NCBI GenBank assembly: GCA_963758365.1
Contig: CAVWVB010000001.1
Coordinates: forward strand, 2,790,001 to 2,854,000
From: Dokdonella_A sp963758365
Lineage (GTDB): Bacteria > Pseudomonadota > Gammaproteobacteria > Xanthomonadales > Rhodanobacteraceae
Length of the DNA: 64,000 nucleotides
Reading direction: 5' to 3'
Of the stretch, positions 25,733 through 38,396 are shown in pieces. Position 1 is the first letter of the stretch, and each line of letters begins with the position of its first letter. The notes beneath the pieces were generated by a model that did no database searches, had not been told where the DNA came from, and saw nothing but the letters and a program-made list of their open reading frames with translations. A program made the position numbers and the translations under genes.

Positions 25733-26779
25733 ATGACTCGCGATCTCAATGACACCCTGATCTTCGTCAAGGTGGTCGAGCACGGCAGTTTCATTTCCGC
25801 AGCACGCGCATTGCGCCTGCCCAAGACCACGGTCAGCCGCAAGGTGCAGGATCTGGAAGCGCGCCTCGGGGCGCAGCTCCTGCACCGCACGACCCGCAAG
25901 CTCGGCCTGACCGAAGCCGGCAATATCTACTTCGATCACTGCCAGCGCATCGCGCGCGAACTCGACGAAGCCGAGAGTGCGGTCGGTCAGCTGCAGGGTG
26001 GTCCGCGCGGCTGGTTGCGCGTGACGGCTCCCTATTCCGTCGGCATTACCTGGATCGCGCCCCTGCTCGGCCAGTTCCATGCATTGCACCCGGAGGTCCG
26101 GGTGGAAATGCTGCTGACCCAGGAGCCTCTGGACCTGATCGCGAAGGAGATCGATGTCGCCCTGCGCGTCGGCAACCTGCCCGATTCGAATCTGGTCGCG
26201 CGCCGGCTCGCGGTGTTCCGCACCCAGGTCTACGCCAGCCCGAGCTATATCAAGCGTCACGGTGAACCGCTGCATCCGGACGACCTCCAGCACCACCGCG
26301 CGCTCGCAATGCAGAAGTCGCACCGCAACGGCGGTTATGTCTGGACGCTCAGCGATGGCCAACGTAGCGGCGATTTTCGGGTCGATCCGATCCTCGTCGC
26401 GAACGATTCGGCTGCGCTCACTGGCGCACTGATGTGCGGCGAGGGCCTGATGCTGGCCAGCGATGTCACGATCAAGAGTCATGCGGAAAAAGGCTACGTG
26501 CAGCGCGTGCTGGCTGGCTGGACGGGTCCGGAGCTCGATTTCAACGCGCTGTTCCAGCGCGGCGCGGTGCAATCGCCGAAAGTACGCGCGTTTGTCGACT
26601 TTCTCGTCGATCGGCTGAATTTCGATGCCGACTACATGCACACGCTCTGTCCCGACCAGCAGGCTCGCGCGGCTGCGGCCAGGTCGGTTGCGCTGCCGTT
26701 TCCGCAGGCCGCCGCTCGCCAGCTCGCCCTCGATGACGAAGCATCCCGGGACGCCGAGGCGATCCCCGAAATGGCGTGA
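25733..26779 (+). CDS. LysR-type transcriptional regulator
   Basis: A 348-residue regulator. A winged helix-turn-helix covers residues 1-65 (GSFISAARALRLPKTTVSRK), and a periplasmic-binding-protein-like effector domain covers ~90-300. It belongs to the CrgA/AaeR-like group by its RDLNDTLIFVKVVEHGSF start and RLTAPYSVG-type hinge (here RVTAPYSVG). The C-terminal ~45 residues beyond the effector domain are an unusual Ala-rich extension. It is divergent from the efflux operon and probably regulates it and itself. Resemblance to the MexT-MexEF-OprN layout is of gene order, not proven orthology. Confidence 0.93.
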   Translation: MTRDLNDTLIFVKVVEHGSFISAARALRLPKTTVSRKVQDLEARLGAQLLHRTTRKLGLTEAGNIYFDHCQRIARELDEAESAVGQLQGGPRGWLRVTAPYSVGITWIAPLLGQFHALHPEVRVEMLLTQEPLDLIAKEIDVALRVGNLPDSNLVARRLAVFRTQVYASPSYIKRHGEPLHPDDLQHHRALAMQKSHRNGGYVWTLSDGQRSGDFRVDPILVANDSAALTGALMCGEGLMLASDVTIKSHAEKGYVQRVLAGWTGPELDFNALFQRGAVQSPKVRAFVDFLVDRLNFDADYMHTLCPDQQARAAAARSVALPFPQAAARQLALDDEASRDAEAIPEMA

Positions 26780-26932
26780 CCCCATCGACAACAACCTGCG
26801 CGGGAGCCCGCGGCGTGTTCGGGAAGCGGGCTGACGCACCTGCGCGGCATTCGGTCGGAAAGGAGGAGTGGCGCATCCCCGCGCAGCGGCAAACCCGACA
26901 GGCGCGCTCCGGCGACCTCGAAAAAAGCGTCT

Positions 26933-26947
26933 TTTCCCGCGCGGAAA
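26933..26947. repeat. Short inverted repeat upstream of the HU-like gene
   Basis: TTTCC-CGCGC-GGAAA lies 74 bases before the HU-like start, in an unusually A/T-rich patch for this genome (26920-26960). It may be a regulatory site or part of the promoter region of the HU-like gene; no clear -35/-10 pair could be placed with confidence. Confidence 0.3.
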
Positions 26948-27021
26948 CGCAAAAAACACGCTACGCTTGGCACCGCGGCGCCGCATGCGCGTCGCACTAC
27001 CCTCACGGAGAGACGAAAACC

Positions 27022-27381
27022 ATGGCTACATCCAAGAAGCCGGCTGCCGGCAAGAAGAGCGCCCCGAAACCCATTACGGAAGTGCTCTCCAAGTCCGCGC
27101 TCATCAGTCATTTGTCCGAGCGGAGCGGTGTCGCACCGAAGGACGTGCGCGCGGTCATGGCCGAGCTCGAGCAGACGGTTGCCAGTTCGGTACACAAGAA
27201 AGGTGCAGGTCAGTTCGTACTGCCCGGCATGCTGAAGATCACCGCAACCGCGGTGGCAGCCAAACCGAAGCGCAAGGGCATCGATCCTTTCACCAAGGAA
27301 GAGCGCTGGTTTGCGGCCAAGCCGGCCTCGGTGAAGGTCAAGGTCCGCCCGCTCAAGAAGCTCAAGGACGCCGCGCTCTGA
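27022..27381 (+). CDS. HU/IHF-family DNA-binding protein
   Basis: A 119-residue nucleoid-type protein. After a basic Lys/Ala-rich tail (MATSKKPAAGKKSAPKP) comes the HU fold: helical dimerisation part (SKSALISHLSERSGVAPKDV), then the beta-arm region with GQFVLPGMLKITATAVAA and basic arm residues. The usual arm tip GRNP-type motif is replaced by KRKGIDPFTKEERWFAAKPA, which is characteristic of a divergent HU-like family common in proteobacteria. GGAGAGA lies 9 bases before the start. A strong hairpin follows the stop codon. It is probably a chromosomal architectural protein. Confidence 0.9.
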   Translation: MATSKKPAAGKKSAPKPITEVLSKSALISHLSERSGVAPKDVRAVMAELEQTVASSVHKKGAGQFVLPGMLKITATAVAAKPKRKGIDPFTKEERWFAAKPASVKVKVRPLKKLKDAAL

Positions 27382-27390
27382 TGGACAAGC

Positions 27391-27417
27391 GCGTCGCCGG
27401 CACGCAGCCGGCGACGC
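27391..27417 (+). terminator. Hairpin after the HU-like gene
   Basis: GCGTCGCCGGC, loop ACGCA, GCCGGCGACGC: a perfect 11-base-pair stem starting 9 bases after the HU-like stop codon. No T-run follows (GGTCGGCACAAC), so it is terminator-like in position and stem strength but not canonical. Confidence 0.5.
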
Positions 27418-27637
27418 GGTCGGCACAACAACGCGGCACGCACGCCGTTTCCGGCGCGACCAGCCCGCCGCGTTCCTGACATCCCCGCAGAGTCGCGCTA
27501 CCGCAGCGGATCCGATTCGCAGCCCGTGCCTGCGGGCTGTATGCATCCGCCGCGCGCTCGTCCGCGTATTCACACCCGGTTGCGTGCACTTCCTTCACGG
27601 AAGCGCGTGCGCCGGCCCGTGGACACCGGAGAGCGCC

Positions 27638-28195
27638 GTGACGAGACATGCCGTGTATCTGGCCGCCGCGCTGGTCTGCGCGTCGGCGCCGTTTGCGCGC
27701 AGCAAAGCACCGACCCGACCGCCGCCGATAGCGCGGCACACGTCGGTCTGGCTTACATGGGCTCCTGGTACGTGATCGCAAACATTCCCTACTTCGGCGA
27801 GCGCGGCAAGCTGGCAAGCCGCGACGAGTACCGCATGGCGGCCGACGGAACGATCGACACGACCTATGTCTACCGCAAGGCATTCGACCAATCGGAAAAA
27901 ACACTTGCATCGTCCGCGCGCGTGGTGCCGGCAGCGACGGCGCGCGCTGGATCGTGCGCTTCTTCGGATTGCTCGATGCTGACTACTGGATTCTCGATCT
28001 GGCCCCGACTATTCGTGGGCATTGATCGGGCAACCCGGACGCAGGCTCGGATGGGTGCTTTCACGGAGCCCGCAAATGGATGATGCGTTCTATGCGTCCC
28101 TGCTGCGGAGATTTCGCGATCGCGGATACGACACGGGCGTATTCAGGCGCGTCGCACAGGTTCCCGAACAGGTCGGTCGCGAAGGATTTCAGTAG
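27638..28195 (+). pseudogene. Lipocalin (Blc-like) gene broken by three frame changes
   Basis: Reading across three frame switches restores a complete lipocalin. GTG at 27638, preceded by GGAGAG, opens a signal peptide (VTRHAVYLAAALVCASAPFA). Near 27700 the frame changes and gives the lipocalin GxW motif YMGSWYVIANIPYFGERG and DEYRMAADGTIDTTYVYRKA. Near 27925 it changes again to GARWIVRFFGLLDADYWILD, and near 28000 again to DYSWALIGQPGRRLGWVLSR followed by a typical Blc C-terminus (RFRDRGYDTGVFRR), ending with TAG at 28193. Blc-type lipocalins bind lysophospholipids at the outer membrane. Three separate shifts make sequencing error unlikely, so the gene is most likely dead. Confidence 0.85.
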
Positions 28196-28282
28196 CGACG
28201 CCTGGAGCCGCCATCCAGTCGCTGCGACGCACTGCCGCGGTCGCGCATCCTCGTTCGCGGATGGACGAGAGAGGGGACCTGC

Positions 28283-29053
28283 ATGCACATTGCAAACCCG
28301 TACACGCGCGCGTTGCTGATCATTTTCGCCGGCCTGGCACTGCAGACCCACGCCGCCGACCGCACGCGTGCGGTCGTCGACGCGGCCACCCGCGCGAGCG
28401 GAGGTCTTGCCGCTGCGCGCGCGATTGCAGCCCTCGAATATCGCCTGCACATCAAGGAGCGGACCTATGAGGCGGATGCGGACTACGTCGTCGACCGCAA
28501 GGGACGCATGCGTATCGACGTGTCGATCGACGGCGAGCGTGTCTACACCGAATGCCTCGACGGGGAGCACGCCTGGCAGATGGGACGCGACGGCGCGGTG
28601 ACGGCCTCGTCGGCGAGCGGTCGCGCCGCGCTGTGGCACGGCACCCAGTACCCGGGCCAGATTCTCGCGCTCGCCGAGTTGCCCGCGCGTGGCCATCGCG
28701 TGAATGCGCTCGGCACGCAGACGATCGACGGTATCGCCTACGACGTGCTGCGGCTCACCATGAGCGACGGTTTCGTCACCTACCGCTTCCTGGACCCGCG
28801 CACGCATCTCATTGCGCGCAGCCGCGACGTCCGAGCCCTGCACCCGGATATCGATCCGGCCACGGCGCAGCTCGAGACGACGTTTGGCGACTATCGACGC
28901 ATCGATGGCATGGTGCGTCCGTTCCTGTCCACGCAGGTCGACCTGCGCAACGGTCAATGGCTGCAGACCACGCGCGTGCAGTCGATCCGCAGCCTGCCGG
29001 CACTGCCCGACGCGTGGTTCGAGCGCGGTTCGCTGCGCGCACCGGTGCGATGA
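28283..29053 (+). CDS. Exported protein with LolA/LolB-like fold
   Basis: A 256-residue protein with a clear N-terminal signal peptide (MHIANPYTRALLIIFAGLALQTHA). The mature part has the alternating beta-strand pattern of outer-membrane lipoprotein-sorting (LolA-like) proteins: KGRMRIDVSIDGERVYTECLDG, a DVLRLTMSDGFVTYRFLDP strand pair and a final FGDYRRIDGMVRPF segment. Such proteins often bind lipid or lipoprotein chains in the periplasm. It follows the broken lipocalin by 87 bases on the same strand; both point to envelope lipid handling. It is not LolA itself, and no substrate can be assigned. Confidence 0.75.
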   Translation: MHIANPYTRALLIIFAGLALQTHAADRTRAVVDAATRASGGLAAARAIAALEYRLHIKERTYEADADYVVDRKGRMRIDVSIDGERVYTECLDGEHAWQMGRDGAVTASSASGRAALWHGTQYPGQILALAELPARGHRVNALGTQTIDGIAYDVLRLTMSDGFVTYRFLDPRTHLIARSRDVRALHPDIDPATAQLETTFGDYRRIDGMVRPFLSTQVDLRNGQWLQTTRVQSIRSLPALPDAWFERGSLRAPVR

Positions 29054-29180
29054 CAGGTCCTGCAGCGGGGCACCGTGGAACCGGCGCAAGGCGACACCCG
29101 CACCGGCTCGCCCGCACTGCCGGGAGCCCTCCGCACAGCGGACGGCACCCGGCTGACCCGCACGACGCAGGGACTTTCGA

Positions 29181-31880
<2,700 letters not shown>

Positions 31881-31943
31881 GCGTCTCTCCGCGGGTCGCC
31901 GCCGTGGGCCCGCCCGTGCGGTGGGTTCCGGATCCGAACGCCG

Positions 31944-31952
31944 ATTCTAACA
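31944..31952 (-). promoter_or_regulatory. Candidate extended -10 promoter for aceE
   Basis: The minus strand reads TGTTAGAAT, an extended -10 with the same TAGAAT hexamer as the tRNA promoter, giving an untranslated leader of about 57 bases. There is no matching -35 at the right distance. Confidence 0.45.
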
Positions 31953-31967
31953 GGCGTCAAGCCGCGC

Positions 31968-31994
31968 CCCGGCACGGGTCGCGAGCGTGCCGGG
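31968..31994 (-). terminator. Hairpin between maeB and aceE
   Basis: CCCGGCACG and CGTGCCGGG form a 9-base-pair stem with a 9-base loop, about 90 bases after the maeB stop and just before the aceE promoter. Its position suits the end of the maeB transcript, but there is no T-tract. Confidence 0.4.
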
Positions 31995-32082
31995 CACGGC
32001 CTTCGCGCAGCGACCTTGCATGGAGGATGCCCGCGGATTCGGGCCGCCCCGCGTACACCGGCGGACGCTTTCGCTTCGCGCT

Positions 32083-34380
<2,298 letters not shown>

Positions 34381-34433
34381 GGCACGGGATCGGCAAGTGG
34401 CGCGGCGCCGCGCGGCGCGGAAAACTGCGCGCG

Positions 34434-34439
34434 ACTATA
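34434..34439 (-). promoter_or_regulatory. Candidate -10 box for maeB
   Basis: The minus strand reads TATAGT 53 bases before the maeB start. No clear -35 was seen. Confidence 0.3.
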
Positions 34440-34487
34440 GCATCGCCGCCTCAGCCCGACGCCGCGCGCGAACGCGAGCGGATGGTC

Positions 34488-35795
34488 CTACGGCGCGGCG
34501 TAGCCGAGATAGTCCAGTCCCGCCTGCAGCATCGCCTCGCTGCCCACCGCAAGCGCACCCTCGTCGAGGAAGAAGCGCGGCGAATGGTTGCTCGGCGCGG
34601 TCGCGGGATCGGTTCCGCGCGGTGTCGCGCCGACGAAGAAGTACACGCTCGGCGCGTTCGCGGCGAGTCCGAAGAACGGGAAATCCTCGGATGCGGTCCA
34701 GCGGTCCGCTTCATGCACGTGGTCCTTGCCGAGCGCGTTCTCGAGGCTCGCGCGCACGCGCGTGGTCAGCGCCGGGTCGTTGTAGTTGACCGGATTGCTG
34801 TCGGATGTCGGAATCTCGCTGTCGACACTCGCGCCGTTCGCGGCGGCGACGTACTCGGCGATGTTCTTCAGGCTCGCCAGCGCCTGCTCGCGCATCTCCG
34901 GATCGAACGTGCGCACGGTGCCTTCGAGGCGCACCGAGTCGGGCACGATGTTGAAGCGCTGGCCACCGTCGAACACGCCGAACGTGACGACCGCCGGCTC
35001 CTTGTTGATGTCGAGCTGGCGGCTCACGATGGTCTGCGCGCTGGTCACGATCTCGGCGCCGACCACGATCGGATCGATGCCCTTCCACGGCATCGCGCCA
35101 TGGCTCTGGCGGCCGTGAACCGTGATCCGGAACGTGTCCGAACTCGCCATCATGCCGCCCGCGCGCAGCGCGACCTCGCCGACCGGCATCGCGCTGACCA
35201 CGTGCATGCCGAACACCGCATCGGGCTTGAAGTCCTTGAACACGCCGTCCTTGACCATCAGCGGCGCGCCGCCTTCCTCGCCCGCGGGCGCACCTTCCTC
35301 GGCCGGCTGGAAGATGAACAGCACCTCGCCGGGCAGGTCGTTGCGGATCTTTGCCATCGCGGCGGCGACGCCGAGGGTCATCGCGGTGTGCGCGTCGTGG
35401 CCGCACGCGTGCATGACGCCGACGGTCTTGCCGCGGTATTCGCCCTTCGCCTTCGACGCGAACGGCAGGTCGACTTCCTCGGTCACCGGCAGCGCGTCCA
35501 TGTCGGCGCGGATCGCAAGCTTCGGTCCCGGCTTGCCGCCCTTGAGCAGGCCGGTCACGCCGGTATGCGCGATGCCGGTGCGTACCTCGAGGCCGAGCTC
35601 GCGGAGTTCGTCGGCGACCATCTTCGCGGTGCGCACCTCGCGGTTGCTGAGTTCGGGATGCTCGTGCAGATCGCGTCGCCACGCGATGATCTCGGGCAGC
35701 AGCGGCTGGATCATCGGTGCATCGGAGGTCTCGGCGCGCGCCGCGCACGGCATGCATGCGAGCACTGTCGCAATCGCGATCGGAGTCGTGCGCAT
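34488..35795 (-). CDS. Exported M20-family amidohydrolase (hippurate hydrolase type)
   Basis: A 435-residue metalloenzyme of the M20D group (N-acyl amino acid amidohydrolases). A signal peptide (MRTTPIAIATVLACMPCAARA) starts at the ATG at 35795, which has GGGAGA upstream; this is why a much longer frame is not used. Metal-site motifs include GVMHACGHDAHTAMTLG near residue 125, EEGAPAGEEGG near 160, and a C-terminal SEDFPFF histidine/aspartate-rich region. These enzymes cleave N-acyl, N-benzoyl or auxin-type conjugates; the periplasmic location suggests scavenging of such conjugates. Exact substrate is unknown. Confidence 0.93.
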   Translation of the reverse strand: MRTTPIAIATVLACMPCAARAETSDAPMIQPLLPEIIAWRRDLHEHPELSNREVRTAKMVADELRELGLEVRTGIAHTGVTGLLKGGKPGPKLAIRADMDALPVTEEVDLPFASKAKGEYRGKTVGVMHACGHDAHTAMTLGVAAAMAKIRNDLPGEVLFIFQPAEEGAPAGEEGGAPLMVKDGVFKDFKPDAVFGMHVVSAMPVGEVALRAGGMMASSDTFRITVHGRQSHGAMPWKGIDPIVVGAEIVTSAQTIVSRQLDINKEPAVVTFGVFDGGQRFNIVPDSVRLEGTVRTFDPEMREQALASLKNIAEYVAAANGASVDSEIPTSDSNPVNYNDPALTTRVRASLENALGKDHVHEADRWTASEDFPFFGLAANAPSVYFFVGATPRGTDPATAPSNHSPRFFLDEGALAVGSEAMLQAGLDYLGYAAP

Positions 35796-35878
35796 CGGTG
35801 GTCTCCCGGGTCGGTCAGACCCGCATGGAAGCGCATCGGACGCCTCGGTGCAATCTCCGCGAGGTCCCCTGCGCCGTC

Positions 35879-37138
35879 TCAGAGGCCGAGCACGAGGTCC
35901 TCGGCCTCGACGCGGTCGAGCCGGATCCGGTTCGCGAACAACGAGAATGCGAGGATTCCGGCGAGTCCGTGCGATTGCTGCACCCACGGCGGCAGGAAGC
36001 GCGGCTGCGCGATGTAGCCGTCGTCGAAACACGGCTCCAGCGCGATCACGTCGTGCAGCGCGAGCTTGCCCGCAAACAGGTTGCGGCAAAGCTTCATGCG
36101 CTGGTTCTTGAGCGCCCAGCGGAAGAACGTGTGCACCGAGAGCAGGCCATGCAGGTAGACCGAATCCTTGGTGAAGGCACCGCCGCCCATGGGCGAGGTG
36201 CCGCGAAACACGCGCTGCGCCGATGCGAAGCTGTCCGCGTCGCTCTGGCCGGCTTCGAGGAAGTAGCGGAACACTTCGATGAAGTCCGCGCCGCGGATCG
36301 CCATGTCGATCGCGAGGATGCGCAGGCTGATCCGCTTCATGCGCTCGATGTCGATCGATCCCGACATCAGCTCCGCGAACACGGCCAGGCCCTCCTGGGT
36401 CGCGATCACGCGCGGCGACGCCCGCGCAAGCGACTTCAGGTGCGGCTGCGCGCGTCCGTTCAACGCGGTCAGGGTGTGCACGAATGCCTCGTGCGCGAGC
36501 AGCTGATGGCGATCGTATCCGGAGAAGTTCGTCGCCGCGCGCAGGCGGATGCGGGTCGCGCCGGCAGCGGCTTTGGCGATCAGGTCCGGATCGGTCTCGA
36601 CCCTGACCACTGCGCTGCCGAAGAACGCATCGAGCTGATGTTGCAGGTCGGCACGCAGGGTCTCGGCCGGAATCCGGGTTTCGATCTCGTCGAGCGGCGC
36701 ACTGCCGTGATACTCGTTCGCGATCGCGATGAAATGGCGCGCGGCATCGAGATTGGTCAGCCGCGCGCCGGGCACGCGATCATCGGGACGCCCGAACAGG
36801 CGCGCCGAGTGTTCGGTGACCGCCGCGGTGCCGAGCGCTTCGAGCAGCAGGGTCGCGGTGCGCCAGGATTCGGCCGTGCGGCGGAGATGGTCGCCGAGCG
36901 GATGCGCGGCGTCGGCGCCACGCGAGATCGCGTCGAGCGCTTCGCGCGTCGCCGAGAAATCGTGCCGCGGATAGGCGACCGTCGGCAGCACGGTGCGGCC
37001 GGCCCGCCACGCGGCGAGGAATTCGCTTTCGACCGATGCGGGCCAGCTCACCGCCGAGAGCAGGCGGATGCCGCGCGTCGCCTCGACGAGGCGCCGGTCG
37101 AGTTCGGCATGGACGCCGGCTGGATCCGTGCTGGCCAT
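35879..37138 (-). CDS. QEGLA-motif protein, DUF1704 family (putative zinc carboxypeptidase)
   Basis: A 419-residue member of the family annotated as flavohemoglobin expression-modulating QEGLA motif protein. HEAFVH (residues ~216-221) followed about 27 residues later by TQEGLAVFAE reads as an HExxxH zinc site with a downstream Glu ligand. In eukaryotes, the DUF1704 protein KIAA0895L (MATCAP) is a tubulin tyrosine carboxypeptidase with this arrangement, so peptidase activity is plausible here; the bacterial substrate is unknown. The start at 37138 has AGAGGAA upstream. It is 65 bases downstream of rsgA in the same direction. The NO/flavohemoglobin link is historical annotation and no hmp gene is nearby. 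Confidence 0.9.
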   Translation of the reverse strand: MASTDPAGVHAELDRRLVEATRGIRLLSAVSWPASVESEFLAAWRAGRTVLPTVAYPRHDFSATREALDAISRGADAAHPLGDHLRRTAESWRTATLLLEALGTAAVTEHSARLFGRPDDRVPGARLTNLDAARHFIAIANEYHGSAPLDEIETRIPAETLRADLQHQLDAFFGSAVVRVETDPDLIAKAAAGATRIRLRAATNFSGYDRHQLLAHEAFVHTLTALNGRAQPHLKSLARASPRVIATQEGLAVFAELMSGSIDIERMKRISLRILAIDMAIRGADFIEVFRYFLEAGQSDADSFASAQRVFRGTSPMGGGAFTKDSVYLHGLLSVHTFFRWALKNQRMKLCRNLFAGKLALHDVIALEPCFDDGYIAQPRFLPPWVQQSHGLAGILAFSLFANRIRLDRVEAEDLVLGL

Positions 37139-37203
37139 GCGGTGTTCCTCTTCGCGTCGCGCGGAAGCCGGCACACAGCGGACCTGCGGCCGGGCTTTGC
37201 AAT

Positions 37204-38274
37204 TCAGTGCTTGCCGTATTTTTCGTCGAGACGTCGTCCGAGCGCCTTGGTCAGCACGCGGGCCTCGCTCTTGCGGCGCAGTTGCGCCTCGAACGAATCG
37301 GCCGCAGCCGCGAGTTCGCCGCGCAGCTTCAGATAGTTCTGCCAGCGCGAGGCGTCGAGGTCGCCGTTCGCGAGCGCGGCCTGCACCGCGCAGCCGGGTT
37401 CGCTAATGTGGCCGCAGTCGCCAAATCGGCAGGCCTGGGCGAGTTCGTCGATGTCGGCGAACTGGCCCTCGTCGAGTTCTTCCTCGCCGGTGAGCCTGAG
37501 TTCGCGCATTCCGGGCGTGTCGATCAGGCAGCCGCCGCTCGGCAGCTGGATCAGCGCGCGATGGGTGGTCGTGTGACGGCCGCGGCTGTCGTGTTCGCGC
37601 ACCGCGGCCGTGGACTGGCGCGACTCGCCGAGCAGCGTATTGGTCAGCGTCGACTTGCCCACGCCCGAGGAACCGACCAGCACCGCGGTGTGACCGGGTC
37701 CGAGGTACGCGAGCAGCGGCGCGACGCTGTCGGCCGATTTCGCGTTGACCGCGAACATCGCGATGCCCTCGATGCGGCTTTCGAGTTCGGCCAGCGCAGC
37801 CGCACCGTCCGCACTGTCTGCCTTGGTCAGCACGAGTACCGGCCGCGCCCCGCTGGCCTGGACCAGCAGCAGGTAGCGTTCGATGCGCGCCGGGTTGAAG
37901 TCGCCGTCGAGGCCATTGAGCACGAACACGGTGTCGATGTTCGCGGCGATGATCTGGCGCTGGTGGCTCTCGCCCGCGGCGCCGCGGCGCAGTTCCGTGC
38001 GCCGCGGCAGGATGTGTTCGATGGTCGGCGGCGCGCCGCGCGCGACCAGCACGAAATCCCCGACCGCAGGACGCTCGACCGGATCGAGACCGCGCTTGAG
38101 GAAGCGTGCCGCGGGCTGCGCGTTGAACATCTCGGTGCCGTCGTGCACCTGGTATCCGGCGCGATGCTGGGCGACCACGCGCGCGACGACGCGACCGTCG
38201 GGCACCTCGGGCAGAGCGGGCGCACGCCAGCCGATCAGGACGAGACGATGTTCGAGGTCGGCGGCGGACTGCAT
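37204..38274 (-). CDS. rsgA: Ribosome small subunit maturation GTPase RsgA
   Basis: A 356-residue circularly permuted GTPase that checks late assembly of the 30S subunit. An N-terminal OB-fold is followed by the permuted motif order: NIDTVFVLNGL, TKAD (G4) near residue 150, then GSSGVGKSTL (G1/P-loop) near 203, the threonine-rich switch (RGRHTTTHR), and DTPGMREL (G3). A C-terminal zinc knuckle has CRFGDCGHISEPGC. Length matches the family (350). A TAGAAT sequence ends 6 bases before the ATG on the minus strand, raising the possibility of a leaderless transcript. Confidence 0.96.
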   Translation of the reverse strand: MQSAADLEHRLVLIGWRAPALPEVPDGRVVARVVAQHRAGYQVHDGTEMFNAQPAARFLKRGLDPVERPAVGDFVLVARGAPPTIEHILPRRTELRRGAAGESHQRQIIAANIDTVFVLNGLDGDFNPARIERYLLLVQASGARPVLVLTKADSADGAAALAELESRIEGIAMFAVNAKSADSVAPLLAYLGPGHTAVLVGSSGVGKSTLTNTLLGESRQSTAAVREHDSRGRHTTTHRALIQLPSGGCLIDTPGMRELRLTGEEELDEGQFADIDELAQACRFGDCGHISEPGCAVQAALANGDLDASRWQNYLKLRGELAAAADSFEAQLRRKSEARVLTKALGRRLDEKYGKH

Positions 38275-38280
38275 CGGCGG

Positions 38281-38286
38281 ATTCTA
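38281..38286 (-). promoter_or_regulatory. TAGAAT box immediately before rsgA
   Basis: The minus strand reads TAGAAT with its 3' edge 6 bases from the rsgA ATG. If it is a -10 box, transcription would begin at or next to the start codon. No good -35 or ribosome binding site is seen. Confidence 0.35.
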
Positions 38287-38396
38287 GCCCGCCATCGCGG
38301 CGCGCGTGGCGCGTGGTCCTCGCGCCGCAGGTCGCATAGGTGATACTTCGCGGGCGCTGCACTACCATCGCGCGGATTTCCCGAGCCGGACACCCC

